The position numbers and the translations under genes were made by a program. The notes under the pieces were generated by a model. It was not told where the DNA came from. It saw only the letters and a program-made list of their open reading frames with translations, and made no database searches. A stretch of 64,000 nucleotides of DNA from Gimesia chilikensis (lineage in GTDB: Bacteria; Planctomycetota; Planctomycetia; Planctomycetales; Planctomycetaceae), in NCBI RefSeq assembly GCF_007744075.1, contig NZ_CP036266.1, forward strand, positions 7,840,564-7,904,563, read 5' to 3'. Shown piece by piece: positions 26,953 to 37,000 of this stretch. Within the stretch, counting starts at the first letter, position 1, and every line of letters begins with the position of its first letter.

Positions 26953-27314
26953 AAATGTAAGGAGGTCTTTACATTTTGTGTCTTTGCTGTAAAGCAAAAC
27001 CAAAAAAAGCAGGAGAAATATCGGCATCGATTTTCTCCTGCTTTTGTGAATACGAACATCGTAACGCTATTTGATTAATTGGTGTCAGTCTTTTGATTCT
27101 TCTGTCAAATATCCTGTTTCAGATTCACTCATATCAAACCTTATGATTATCTGATTTAAAGCGCAATTCCTTTAATTTATGGACACAAAATTTGCACTGT
27201 TATTAAGCACAAATAGCAAATCTTTGTTGTACAGCAAAGATTTATTTTTTGGCGTTATTAAGTGTGCTTTTTAGCTGCTTTTAGCTGTTTATTTTCTTTG
27301 TTGTAAAGCAAAGA
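26953..27314. repeat. Family of short palindromes in an 800-base AT-rich region
   Basis: Three copies of TCTTTGYTGTAMAGCAAARM: 26981-27000, 27221-27240 and 27295-27314. A separate palindrome AAATGTAA-N8-TTACATTT is at 26953-26976. They lie between a leftward gene (start 26672) and a rightward gene (start 27481). They could be operators or iterons. This is the longest gene-free stretch (26673-27480). Confidence 0.5.
27005..27045. terminator. Terminator-like hairpin in gene-free region
   Basis: AAAAGCAGGAGAAA and TTTTCTCCTGCTTTT form a 13-base stem with A and T runs on the two sides. No gene ends here, so an unseen transcript may terminate at this site. Confidence 0.6.
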
Positions 27315-27430
27315 AAAAACCATTTTGGGAAGAGCAGAAGCAAGAGGTGAGATGGAGAAATAAATTTTCAAAATTGAGGCAGATCCACTATTATACATTA
27401 TGAGTTTAACACTAAAAATAAGGTAATAAA

Positions 27431-27461
27431 AATGGGGGAGCCCCTGATAAGAACTCCCCCA
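27431..27461 (+). promoter_or_regulatory. Hairpin just before the gene at 27481
   Basis: TGGGGGAG and CTCCCCCA stem, loop CCCCTGATAAGAA. It shares stem type and loop (ATAAGRAA) with the terminator at 25573. It is 20 bases before the ATG and could control initiation. Confidence 0.45.
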
Positions 27462-27480
27462 AAAATATAAAATAGTGATA

Positions 27481-29532
27481 ATGTATTATAGTGCATCAAT
27501 AACAAAAACTGAATATCAATTTGAAAAGAAACGCACTGAATCTCAAGTCACAGAAGACTTCCAAAGGTTTTTCTATGCTGGCTGTGGTCATAAGTTTTTA
27601 GGCTATGATTTCTCTTCTGAAATCTCCGATTCTGGACGTGCAAAAATCCCCGGTCCTAGATATTGGGATGTTCCTCAAAAAGAAAAACACAAATGGTCTC
27701 CTGTAAGAGATCACCTTGCTGGCAGACATAGAGGTATCGTCAGAGGAACTAATGAAACACATCTACCATGTGTCACAGACGATCTTGATAGGCACGATGG
27801 CACAATCAAGGCGACAAAGCACATCAAAGCAGTGCTTGATTCTTATAAGCTTCTCACCACTGAATTCAATGAATTGATGTGGTTGGCTGAAGTGAATCCC
27901 AGAAATGGCAGCACCAAGTTCTTTGGTTTTCATCGCCAAAAGAAACCTCTTAAAGTTTCAGAAGCAAACGAAATTGGAAAGAGGTTAAACGAGCGACAGA
28001 AAGCCAGTTCAATTGGTGCAAGAGAAGTCTTCCCAGATAATAGCCCACAAGTCTTTTTACCAATGAGACTCGATAAAATTACAATTGTTGATACTGGCAT
28101 ATTGGAAAAGACAAAACGCTATAGGCTTGATAGGTTGCCGGGAACAAATGAAAAGCAAAGAACATATATTGATTCTTACAGTTTGTGGGCTTTCTATGCG
28201 TGGTTACAACGTGGAGAACATTGTGATGTGCATACTTTAGAAGTTGAGCTAAAGAAAGCTTGTGCAAACACACCAGATAAGGAAATGCTATGTCAGAAAA
28301 ACCAAAAAGAAACGCTCCCTGCATCTGTGGAAGCGGAAAGAAATATAAAAAGTGCTGCTTGCCCCACATTGGCAATAGAAGAAAAGACCTCTTGTCAATC
28401 GTCAATGACACAGAATACTGGCAAGGACTCTCAAAGCGACTCATTCAACGAATCAACGAAACAGACGAATCATCACCAGTGGAATTCGACCTCGACAACG
28501 AAGAAGACCTCTTGTCAGTTTGCTTGCTTGATCGATGGGGAATCACCAAAGATTAAAAGAAATGACCCCTGTTATTGTGGAAGTGGAAAGAAGTATAAAA
28601 AGTGCTGTTTGACCTCAAGTGGTATTTGTTCGACGGTAAAGACCGTCGAAATGCTGCCCCCTAAAGAGGGGGCAGACATCAGTAAAGCCCCTGACGGGGA
28701 GGTTTCTTCAAAAGCTTTATGCAAAACATTAGAAGAGATCAGAAGTATTCCTGATGCTTTCCAGAAGAATACACAACTGGCTTTCTACTGCAACAATCAA
28801 GCAAGACGACCATTGAACGCAGAAGAGTTACTTGCCAAAGCCAAAGAATACAAAATATACAATGGCAACTGGGAAGATGGATTGTCTAATAGAATAAACA
28901 GGATCAAAGGCATTGCAAAATTTGCAGCAAAGACTTTCGATCCTAAAAAATGCGGAAGCAGTACCAGACAAAGGCCATTGCTCAACAAAAAAATGCAAGA
29001 ATGGCGGGGAAGGTCACACCTATTGAGCAAAACGTTGTCTACAAGAATCAATGTTGAAACATGGGTTGATGAGTATGGACAAGTGCAATACACCAAAGGA
29101 CGAATTGTAAACGGCATTCAACGTGATCATGTCTTGAGACTTGCCGGTATTATATCACACGTTTCTGAAACTCATGGTGGTGATATTCCGAGAAAGTCAA
29201 TCAAGGGTTGGTGGAATGAATTAGCAAATGAAAATTCAATGCCAGAATGGAAACATAATGAGTATTACTTGGCTTGCCGTCAAGTTCTGATTGATAACGG
29301 ATGGTTGAAAATGAATCACGATTATTCATATCAGAATAACCAATCAAAAAAAGGGTGGATTTTATATGAGACTGAACTTGTTGGTTCAGTTTGGGACTAC
29401 CCAACAGATACAGATACAAAGAAGAATAACAACAACAGACCCTATCTTTATAGTTGTGGCGCAATCGCCAACCAAAAAAACAGATTGGCTTCTGTTTTTG
29501 CCTTGCTTCACTCCCAAAGACCACCACCATGA
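27481..29532 (+). CDS. Large element protein with SEC-C motif; possible primase-like N-terminus
   Basis: 683 residues. The first 260 residues contain TDDLDRHDG, KFFGFH and QVFLPMRLD, which loosely resemble the DxD, sxH and LPL motifs of archaeo-eukaryotic primase-like replication proteins; this is a tentative match. Residues about 270-360 are Ser/Thr/Gln/Asn-rich and look like translation of another gene out of frame (see 28290). Then comes a SEC-C zinc motif (DPCYCGSGKKYKKCC), three in-frame palindromes, and a helical C-terminus. The ATG follows a GTG at 27475; no ribosome binding site is visible. Confidence 0.55.
   Translation: MYYSASITKTEYQFEKKRTESQVTEDFQRFFYAGCGHKFLGYDFSSEISDSGRAKIPGPRYWDVPQKEKHKWSPVRDHLAGRHRGIVRGTNETHLPCVTDDLDRHDGTIKATKHIKAVLDSYKLLTTEFNELMWLAEVNPRNGSTKFFGFHRQKKPLKVSEANEIGKRLNERQKASSIGAREVFPDNSPQVFLPMRLDKITIVDTGILEKTKRYRLDRLPGTNEKQRTYIDSYSLWAFYAWLQRGEHCDVHTLEVELKKACANTPDKEMLCQKNQKETLPASVEAERNIKSAACPTLAIEEKTSCQSSMTQNTGKDSQSDSFNESTKQTNHHQWNSTSTTKKTSCQFACLIDGESPKIKRNDPCYCGSGKKYKKCCLTSSGICSTVKTVEMLPPKEGADISKAPDGEVSSKALCKTLEEIRSIPDAFQKNTQLAFYCNNQARRPLNAEELLAKAKEYKIYNGNWEDGLSNRINRIKGIAKFAAKTFDPKKCGSSTRQRPLLNKKMQEWRGRSHLLSKTLSTRINVETWVDEYGQVQYTKGRIVNGIQRDHVLRLAGIISHVSETHGGDIPRKSIKGWWNELANENSMPEWKHNEYYLACRQVLIDNGWLKMNHDYSYQNNQSKKGWILYETELVGSVWDYPTDTDTKKNNNNRPYLYSCGAIANQKNRLASVFALLHSQRPPP
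28290..28556 (+). CDS. SEC-C motif protein in an overlapping reading frame
   Basis: 88 residues nested in the larger frame but read in another phase. It starts MSEKPKRNAPCICGSGKKYKKCC, a complete SEC-C motif, and has AAGGA six bases before its ATG and an in-frame TAA just upstream. The rest (NDTEYWQGLSKRL, EFDLDNEEDLLS) looks like a real protein, more so than the larger frame at this place. Possibly an original separate gene swallowed by readthrough after an indel. Confidence 0.5.
   Translation: MSEKPKRNAPCICGSGKKYKKCCLPHIGNRRKDLLSIVNDTEYWQGLSKRLIQRINETDESSPVEFDLDNEEDLLSVCLLDRWGITKD
28629..28699. repeat. Three palindromes in tandem inside a coding region
   Basis: TTCGACGGT/ACCGTCGAA (28629-28650, loop AAAG), CTGCCCCCT/AGGGGGCAG (28654-28675, loop AAAG), and CCCC/GGGG (28688-28699). 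They are read through in frame as a low-similarity stretch (TVKTVEMLPPKEG). Confidence 0.55.
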
Positions 29533-29696
29533 TCATCAGACCTACAAACCAACCAAATCAGACCTACAGACTCACCAGAAATGGAGATGAGAACAGAGAA
29601 GGTGTAGATTCACACTTTTACATTACTGAATTCAAATTCTGTGTTATTAGTACCCATTTTTGGTACATCTCCGAAATCCCTTGTTTTTCAGCTTGA
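29529..29696 (+). CDS. Possible small protein (55 aa)
   Basis: Starts on an ATGA overlap with the stop of the preceding large gene. It begins MIIRPTNQPN and ends in a Phe/Tyr/Trp-rich part. No family recognised; the overlap is the only support. The rest of 29697-29839 has nothing recognised. Confidence 0.3.
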   Translation: MIIRPTNQPNQTYRLTRNGDENREGVDSHFYITEFKFCVISTHFWYISEIPCFSA

Positions 29697-29839
29697 ATTG
29701 CAGGTGCGCAGCATGAGCGCTGCAATGTCAGAACGATCTCGAACAGGTACGGAATGTTGTGCAGGTCGGCGAACAGCACAACTGTGTATTAGACATTTCT
29801 CATGTTGGAGAATTTGCCGGTCCACGCATAAATAATTGC

Positions 29840-30130
29840 ATGGAACATAAGCATCTTCTTGAATCAGCACGCTGGCAAAAATTACGTTGGTTTGTTTTCG
29901 AGCGTGATGAGGGGCGGTGCGTGATCTGTGGCAATCCCGGTTCCGACACGCACCACTGGACTTACCAATGGGGTTTCTTCAATCCCGTAGCCGTTTCTTT
30001 TGTCTGCCGTCAATGTCATCAGATTTGGCAAGGAGAAAGTTCCGATCATCTTGCTGACGATCATGATCTGAAACCGAACCTTGTCAGAATTTCGGAGATC
30101 GCTCGGGCACTCGGAAGAAAATGCAGATAG
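29840..30130 (+). CDS. HNH-like zinc-finger endonuclease
   Basis: 96 residues from the ATG at 29840 (a longer in-frame start is at 29759). The core is RWFVFERDEGRCVICG, followed by DTHHWTYQ and FVCRQCHQIWQ. These CxxC, HH and CxxCH elements are those of HNH nucleases (ERDxxxCxxCG ... HH ... CxxCH). Such proteins are common in mobile elements as nicking or packaging enzymes. Start uncertain. Confidence 0.7.
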   Translation: MEHKHLLESARWQKLRWFVFERDEGRCVICGNPGSDTHHWTYQWGFFNPVAVSFVCRQCHQIWQGESSDHLADDHDLKPNLVRISEIARALGRKCR

Positions 30131-30437
30131 ACCGCCAACTTTTTTCGGAAGGTTGAAAATATTTTTGACGTAAAAAATAAATCTGCTAATATTTAATCCG
30201 CACATGCAAAAATACTTTGACTACCGCAAAACCACATCTCTCTTACTGGACGCTCCGCTATGAGCGTCTGTTTGCCTTATTCGGAAACAAGGTGAACCGC
30301 CTGTCAGCCCCACATACTGTGCTGGCATAATCCCAAAATCACGACTGCGTAGGATGCTGCGCAGACATACAAGGATGTAGTCGTTCCTGCCATTCTTGTT
30401 TTCATAATAGACTATTTTACAACAAGGTTCAGTTCGG
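30131..30437. other. Intergenic region, little recognised
   Basis: GACGCTC/GAGCGTC palindrome at 30249-30268, no U-run after it. Otherwise AT-rich and without a clear feature. Confidence 0.3.
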
Positions 30438-31421
30438 ATGCGACTTATGAAAAATATCATTTCCTGCTGCAATGCTGGCAAACGAGAGTATGGCGAGATG
30501 CACTGGTTTTGGGCTGTTTGGACAGAAGTAGATGACCATAACATGCCGAACGATCAAGAGCCAAAAGTCAGTGGATTCGCCAAATCCAAAGCCAAAGCTC
30601 GGCGAGCCGCATGGGATGCACTTGCTGCGATGGGACACCGCCGAGCCTGTTACAACGGTTGGGCCTTTCACTGGTTATTTTCGCAAAAAACAAAGGATGA
30701 CCGACCATTGTTTTCTCGTTTTAGTCTCGGAAAGAATCGTTGGTTCTGGGTAGCAGGCAATTTTTTGGAAGAGCCAATTGCGAGTGGCTTTGCCGCTTCC
30801 CCTGATATTGCTCTAAGTGACGCCGAAATGAAGGTCGGTCCAGTTCAGAGAGACGGAAACTCTATGGCTCAAGCCCATTGGAAGAAGCAACGAGCTATCC
30901 AAAGATCAAAGAAACAGGCATCTAGTTCGACTGCATTGCCATTAGAGTTCGTCTATCAGTGTCATCAATGGTGGTCAGATTACGACAAATGTTATCATGA
31001 CTCGATTTCGAAATACCGGATCGTGAAGCGGACCCAAAAACGCATTTATGTTGAAAGTACAGAATACGATAAATCCGTGGAATCGAGTGGAGAGTGGTGG
31101 GATTGGATCGAATCCACTTTCATCTTAGATCGTCGGGAGTTAGAGACGATTGGCAAGGCGAATCGATCATCAAAAGGATGGTGGTGGAATACTTATTATA
31201 GCTCACCAGAGGTCTACTATGCCGAATGTCGCAACAAGTCTCGTCCCGAATGCTTTGATATATTGGATCTTGAAGCAAGTGCAACTGAGAATCAGATCAA
31301 ATCTGCATACCGTCGCCTCGCTAAATCAAATCATCCCGACAATGGTGGTGACGCCGAAGAATTTAAACGAGTGAGAAAGGCTTATGAGCAGGCGATGAAT
31401 ATAGGGAAAAGTATCTGCTGA
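30438..31421 (+). CDS. Protein with C-terminal J domain
   Basis: 327 residues. The C-terminal about 60 residues are a DnaJ domain: CFDILDLEASATENQIKSAY, LAKSNHPDNGG with the essential HPD, and EEFKRVRKAYE. The N-terminal 240 residues are rich in Trp and basic residues (HWFWAVWTEV, RFSLGKNRWFWV) and are not recognised. A J domain recruits DnaK/Hsp70, so this is probably a co-chaperone with its own client-binding part. The start is uncertain; MHWFW at 30498 is possible. Confidence 0.75.
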   Translation: MRLMKNIISCCNAGKREYGEMHWFWAVWTEVDDHNMPNDQEPKVSGFAKSKAKARRAAWDALAAMGHRRACYNGWAFHWLFSQKTKDDRPLFSRFSLGKNRWFWVAGNFLEEPIASGFAASPDIALSDAEMKVGPVQRDGNSMAQAHWKKQRAIQRSKKQASSSTALPLEFVYQCHQWWSDYDKCYHDSISKYRIVKRTQKRIYVESTEYDKSVESSGEWWDWIESTFILDRRELETIGKANRSSKGWWWNTYYSSPEVYYAECRNKSRPECFDILDLEASATENQIKSAYRRLAKSNHPDNGGDAEEFKRVRKAYEQAMNIGKSIC

Positions 31422-31493
31422 CCAATGTTGGTTTTCAGGGTTATGTGTTACCAGATAAATGTATTACAGAGACATTGTGAAGGGATTCAGAAA

Positions 31494-32303
31494 ATGACGA
31501 CAAGAAAAACATGCCCTGATTGTGGAGTGGCTGTGGGCAAGCCACATATCAACGAATGTGACATAGAACGCTGTTCTGTTTGCGGCAAGCAGCAGATTAC
31601 GTGTGACTGCGAAGGCCACGATCCAGACCTATCTGCATGGAGAGGTGAGTGGCCGCCCGATGTCGGCAAGTCAAATGCCGATTATTGGATTACTGCCATT
31701 TATGAACGTAGAAGGCGGGAAGTGGCGCAGTACGAAGTAAGTCCACCCGAGTCCCCATGGACCGAGGGGGTGGAGCAAGATGTGATCTATCCTCAAGATT
31801 GCTACTTGCGTGCGTTGAAGTATTCAACAGATGTGCGACGTTATGGAAAAAGTCACCGACTTGTTCATGGTGAAACATTACTTGCTTTTGGCGGTCATGC
31901 TTGGGTCGAGTTACCCAATGGGCTAGTATTTGATGGTGTTTATCAGCGGTTCTATCGACGTGAGGACTACTATGGCGAAATGGCACGTGCGACACCGTGG
32001 TACATCTATGAGCCTGACGCCGCCGTAAGGTTGGACTCGTATTTGCAGACATCAATTGCCAAGTGGTGGATTACATTGGGGTTGCCCATGATTTCTAACA
32101 AGTCCCCGATTTACATAAACGAAGAGTACGTCTGCGAACTACTTCAAAAATACTATGCTAAGTCTAGCGAGGACGTACTCAAGACGATGCTGACATATGC
32201 TTTGCGAGACGTGGCAAGTGGATGTGGTATCGATGGGGCTCGGCGAATGAAGAAGAAGGATATCATTTCGGCCATCCTGCAAAGACAGCACTCCACTGCG
32301 TGA
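31494..32303 (+). CDS. Zinc-ribbon hypothetical protein
   Basis: 269 residues, ATG chosen because AAGGGA lies 8 bases upstream (an earlier in-frame start at 31425 lacks this). Residues 6-41 have five Cys plus a CDC pair (CPDCG, CSVCGKQQ, CDC), a zinc-ribbon-like tandem. The middle contains HAWVELPNGLVFDGVYQRFY, similar to papain-like or transglutaminase-like domains seen in element proteins. Function unknown. Convergent with RNase HI. Confidence 0.6.
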   Translation: MTTRKTCPDCGVAVGKPHINECDIERCSVCGKQQITCDCEGHDPDLSAWRGEWPPDVGKSNADYWITAIYERRRREVAQYEVSPPESPWTEGVEQDVIYPQDCYLRALKYSTDVRRYGKSHRLVHGETLLAFGGHAWVELPNGLVFDGVYQRFYRREDYYGEMARATPWYIYEPDAAVRLDSYLQTSIAKWWITLGLPMISNKSPIYINEEYVCELLQKYYAKSSEDVLKTMLTYALRDVASGCGIDGARRMKKKDIISAILQRQHSTA

Positions 32304-32317
32304 GAATCCCACTTTGA

Positions 32318-33046
32318 TTAGATTAGCCTCGTTCCATCGACGCCAACTTCTCGCTTTGCAGCCTCAACCATGTACATCGACTGGCAGCCAGAACAATATA
32401 GATACCAGTCATAGTAATAGGTCTGGTCTGCCTTAACGGTTTTTTTCTTGGGGGTACGCTTCACGATGGGAGTGTTGCACTTTCGGCAAGGCTGACCTTC
32501 TTCGGTCATCTTCGTATTCATGCCCGGTGTATTCAACCTCGGCACTTCGCTTTTGCTTTCTTCGGCGGGCAGATATCCCGTGTCTTCCAAGAGATCAGTT
32601 TGATTGAGTGCTGCCTCTGCCAATTGGTCACAACGTTCATTGTCCTCGACGCCAGCATGACCTTTCACCCAAACGAACTCAACCTCGTGCTTCTCGTAGG
32701 CTGCAAGTAAACGCTCCCAAAGGTCTGGGTTCTTTGCAAGCTTGGATCGAGAGGCATTCATTGCCCAACCTTTCGCACGCCATTTGAAGGCTGACCCGCC
32801 CGTGATTGCTTCGACGATGTATTTGGAATCGCTGTGAAGAGTAACGTGACACCGCACTTTCAGAGCTTCGAGGGCAACAATCACTGCTATGAGTTCCATT
32901 CGATTATTCGTTGTAAGGCGATAACCACCGGAAAGCTCTTTGCAATGTTTGCCAAAACGAAGGACGACTCCGTAGCCTCCTCTACCCGGATTGGGAACAG
33001 CACCGCCATCAGAATAGATCGTGACTCTCTTCTCTTGATCGCTCAT
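32318..33046 (-). CDS. Ribonuclease HI with C-terminal zinc-ribbon extension
   Basis: 242 residues from the ATG at 33046. The RNase H domain fills residues 1-145: SDGGAVPNPGRGG (first Asp), NNRMELIAV (Glu), HSDSKYI (Asp) and VKGHAGVEDNERCD (last Asp), all four carboxylates kept. The extra 95 residues include CRKC and CSGC pairs, a probable zinc ribbon. It degrades RNA in RNA-DNA hybrids. A longer TTG start at 33064 is possible. Confidence 0.9.
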   Translation of the reverse strand: MSDQEKRVTIYSDGGAVPNPGRGGYGVVLRFGKHCKELSGGYRLTTNNRMELIAVIVALEALKVRCHVTLHSDSKYIVEAITGGSAFKWRAKGWAMNASRSKLAKNPDLWERLLAAYEKHEVEFVWVKGHAGVEDNERCDQLAEAALNQTDLLEDTGYLPAEESKSEVPRLNTPGMNTKMTEEGQPCRKCNTPIVKRTPKKKTVKADQTYYYDWYLYCSGCQSMYMVEAAKREVGVDGTRLI

Positions 33047-33118
33047 TAGTTGTCCACGTCTCAAACAAAATGTGCAACTCGAATTACAAGTGCTATTGAG
33101 CCAGTAGCACTCTGCTAT

Positions 33119-33149
33119 CCGCTGAGGCTCGTTACTTCACGCTCAGCGG
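33119..33149. repeat. Inverted repeat upstream of RNase HI
   Basis: CCGCTGAG and CTCAGCGG flank 15 bases. It lies about 70 bases upstream of RNase HI, between divergent genes. Confidence 0.4.
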
Positions 33150-33197
33150 CTCTCCAATCATTGAGGTCATCCATGAATATCCACTGTTTTTCCTAAT

Positions 33198-33410
33198 TTG
33201 AATGCATTGCTGTCACAACATCCCTCCGGGTCGCAAGTTTCCGGCGACAAACCTCTGGGATTTGCTTTAGTATACAGTTCTGAAGTGGATGTGGCTATGA
33301 TTCTTTGGGAGCAGAATCACAGCTACAAACCACTGGCAACCAAAGTACGAGTGGATGAAGTCGGACAGAGAATGTTAGAGCGAATGAGAAGTAGAGAAAC
33401 GGTGTGCTAA
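33198..33410 (+). CDS. Small hypothetical protein (70 aa)
   Basis: 70 residues from a TTG start; no clear ribosome binding site. Its stop overlaps the next ATG (TAATG), which supports both frames. Not recognised. Confidence 0.4.
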   Translation: MNALLSQHPSGSQVSGDKPLGFALVYSSEVDVAMILWEQNHSYKPLATKVRVDEVGQRMLERMRSRETVC

Positions 33411-33607
33411 TGAAGAAACAAATCCACGATTTTGACGACTACGCTGAATTCATGACAAAGCAGCTTCGCACGCTCCGTCATTTTGAAAGATGCTTGTTTT
33501 CTGTATGGTGTGCCGACCATTTGCTGACATCACATACCGATCTCCTCGAAGAAAATCTGTCAGAACCCGACCTTCGAACATTGCAGGAGATTGTGAACGA
33601 TCTTTAG
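33410..33607 (+). CDS. Small hypothetical protein (65 aa)
   Basis: 65 residues starting MKKQIHDFDD; coupled to the previous frame through TAATG. Helical, charged. No family recognised. Confidence 0.5.
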   Translation: MKKQIHDFDDYAEFMTKQLRTLRHFERCLFSVWCADHLLTSHTDLLEENLSEPDLRTLQEIVNDL

Positions 33608-33613
33608 GATGCA

Positions 33614-33979
33614 TTGTTGGGTGGTGTGATTCCTGAAAAGGATCAACTGAATGCTCTCGACATGGAATTCATGGGAAACAATGACGAATGGTCTGCTCCG
33701 ATGAAAGACATTCATCCCATTGTATCTATCGTGAAGCAGAGCATCGGGATGTGCATTCTGTGTTGTCGCAGAAACGATGTCGGGTTGGCTCAGAAAATCG
33801 CACAGTTAGTGATTGACAGCCTTGAATGCACGCTCGAAGAAGACGATTCCAGTTATTCACCAGTGAGTCTGTTCGATCATCCGCAGATTAAACACGAACT
33901 TGAAATTCAGTTGGCGATGATTAAGCACTTGAAAGGCGAGTATGAATTGGATTCGAATCTGAGGATGATGTTTAGGTGA
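33614..33979 (+). CDS. Hypothetical protein (about 121 aa)
   Basis: 121 residues from a TTG, or about 105 from the ATG at 33662. Mainly helical with SIVKQSIGMCILCCRR and DHPQIKHELEIQLAM. It begins 6 bases after the previous stop. Function unknown. Confidence 0.45.
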   Translation: MLGGVIPEKDQLNALDMEFMGNNDEWSAPMKDIHPIVSIVKQSIGMCILCCRRNDVGLAQKIAQLVIDSLECTLEEDDSSYSPVSLFDHPQIKHELEIQLAMIKHLKGEYELDSNLRMMFR

Positions 33980-34095
33980 GGAGCATGTTGTGATCCACTA
34001 CTTCCAGATACACAAAAGAAAAGCTCTATAATCACCGTAATCACGGCTGCCTCATTTTAGTATCTGACAGATGAGGAATATTACTTATACGCATT

Positions 34096-37000
34096 TTAAG
34101 TCCTTGAAGAATCGGCCAAAGGGGTAAGGGACTCAAGACATACTCGAATACCATCTAAATGTTTTTGGTCAAACCTGAGAATGTTGTCTTTTCCATCTCG
34201 TCCCTTTTGTCGATCACAAATGATGAAATCATCCTCGTGATCTTCCAGCAGGTAGCTAATTAAACGTTTTTGAGCTTCGATATCTTTATGAATGTATTGT
34301 TGATATATTTCGCTACAGACGGGACACAAAACCAATTTGAGATCTGTCATCACTGGTAGTTGAACACCAACATGATCCGCCCACCTTTTGGAAAGTAGAT
34401 CAACATATTCAACAAACACTTCGTCCCTCTGATTTATAAAAGGCATTGTGTCACAACATATCTGGCAAAAGGGCTGATCTTCTTCTACATTAAAATAGTA
34501 ATCCAGTAGAGCATGACCGTCATATTCAGATTTGGAATATGCACGTACAGACCGAGCTCTCTTAGTAGAATTCTTTGTTGGGGCCTTTTTCAAACGTTCG
34601 ATATTTTTCTGGCGACGACGTTCAATATTTCCAGAGTCTGAATTTTCAACCGCTTGTCGATTTGCAGCTTCTCTATTCTTGTTTTCTTTGAACAGGTTAA
34701 ACGCCTCTTTGTGTTTCTTGATAAAATCGGCATCCTCTAAAGTGATTCCTAATTTATTTGCAAGTTCTAGTTCACTACGTCTCTTTGCTTCTTTTTTTTG
34801 GCTACTGCGGCCAAATTCAACGTCACTAAGCCATCTCTGGCTTGGATCGTATCGAAATCCCTCTGGTAGCATTTCTGCGGATGCGTCCAAGGGTTTTACG
34901 AAGTTACCGCTTATTTGTGGAATCCAACTGGTATTTTTAAGTGTGTGAACCAATTGAGAAGGAGCAGATCGAGATCCGTTAGCTTCGTTTTTCTGATAAC
35001 AGGCTACCAAATAATTCGGAGTGTCTGGTAACGAGTACATCGTCTTCCAAATTAAACTAGATATTTCAATTGATGGTGTTTCCAATACCTCACCTAAACC
35101 TTCAATTTTATAGTCTTCGTCAATACAAGAAGATGTACGACGCTTTCCGGCTACATTGGAAAGTTTATCATCCCATGATGGATTCCAAAAACATGGACTC
35201 TTTTCTGGAACCAAATGAATCGTTGCCCCAAGAGCTATTGCGAATTTGCCAATTCTCTCAGGATCGATTTCTAAGTTTAAGTAGCGGTTTGAAAGTGAAT
35301 ATTTACTAGATCGATATTCTTTTTTGAGTGATTCATAGAATGGTGCAAGGCCAGAATCATAAAAAGGAGTATCAAGATAAACCCACGATGGCCTTGCTCC
35401 TCTTCCTTCATCCGTTTCAAAGAGAAAATAATTCTTAAATAAGTGATTCTGTCTCGGATTCCCTTCTAAGAACTGAATGAATCTCTTTATGTCACCAGCT
35501 AATATATTATCGTCTATCTCATTTAAATATATATCATCATCTGTTTTATCAGGTTTGTATCGTTCATCGAGAATAGATTGAATTAAGTCAGACTCTCCAA
35601 CTTCACGCACTCCGATTTCTTCAAGAAACTTTCTCGCTTTCTCTTGGTCCTTTTTCTTTTTACCAGAAGCATAAATGCTTTCTCTGGTCCGAGGAAACGT
35701 TATGTCGTTCTGATCTCCATCACTTGGGAAATATGATCCTGAACCGGTTCCTAAGGAACCATCATTCATCTTCACGATCAATAGTGAATCTAATTCCTCA
35801 AACCTATATTCATCTACTAATTCTGAATAAAGAAACGCATACATCGACTGTATCCACGCATCAGGTTTAGATTTTAACCAATCAAGTAATTCTTTATCTG
35901 GTTCTATCCAACTCTTGGAGACACTTATATTATGCTCTAACATTTGAACAAAATCATCAAATCCGATATATGAGATATCGAGCGATGAAAGGAAGTGACC
36001 TAAACGAGGATTATTTTGTGAAATGCCTATTACCCACTCCTGCCGATCATTCCCCATATTTAAATAATCTAATAAGAAATGGATGTCTTTTTTGGACAGT
36101 AGTTGCTTTAAAGATACACTACTCTGAATCAGGGTTTTCGCAGGCGCATAACTATCGTAATAGGTTGGAGTAAGCGACTTGTTCGTGAACTCAGAGACAA
36201 GCCGTTTTCTCAATGGGGCATAAAATGGTATTAAGTTGTCCTCTGGAACAGGAAGGACTCCCAAAAATTCTGGTGTAAGAAGCCCCAAATCTCGGATATC
36301 TGTCATTGATTTTGCGAGTAAATCAGCGAGGTGGTCTCTTAGATCTTCATTTACTTTACATTCACGAACACTGTCCCTTGCAACCGTAGAGGCGAATGGT
36401 GCATTTATGTGGAAACGAAGTCGTGATATCTCTTTTATGGCCGGGAAATAGATAGATACATTTCCATTTTCAAGGGGCGTAATTTCCCATGTTGAATTTG
36501 AGGTCTGAGTAGATGAATTCTTTTTATCTTTTGAGCGTCTCCTTTTTCTTTCCAGATGGAAAGCTATCGAGATATCGCATTCTTTTTGCCCGTAGTCTTT
36601 ATCTGGGTCAGCGATTTCAACCTTTTCAATAAAACGCAGCCAGTTTGTTTTAGTTTTTAGGTGTTTATTATTTTGAGTATTTGATGTTCCAAGATCTGGA
36701 TCATGGGGACGTGTTGACTGTATTTCTATTATTGAATCTGAATTACTCTTCCTATGCAAAGAACCTTTACTTCCATTCGGTAAGACGAACTCGATATTAC
36801 TGATATGTTTAAGAAACAACAGTGTGATATCGGGCAACTCAAGCAACCTCCGTTTGATTTCTTCGACAGCTATACTTGGAAATTTATGAGGATGATCAAA
36901 GGGAAAAACAAACCGGGTGCGATCACCTACATTGATTCTTTTCACATTTGAAGTATCAGGAACAACTAAATCATGAATCCGAAAATGATGGTCCCCTGAA

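Noticed and set aside
25338-27314. CRISPR array from repeated AT-rich elements
   Set aside because: Copies are few, diverged and irregularly spaced; no cas genes.
34532-34948. Rightward frame inside the HATPase gene
   Set aside because: Ser/Phe/Arg-rich shadow of a Glu/Lys-rich coding region.
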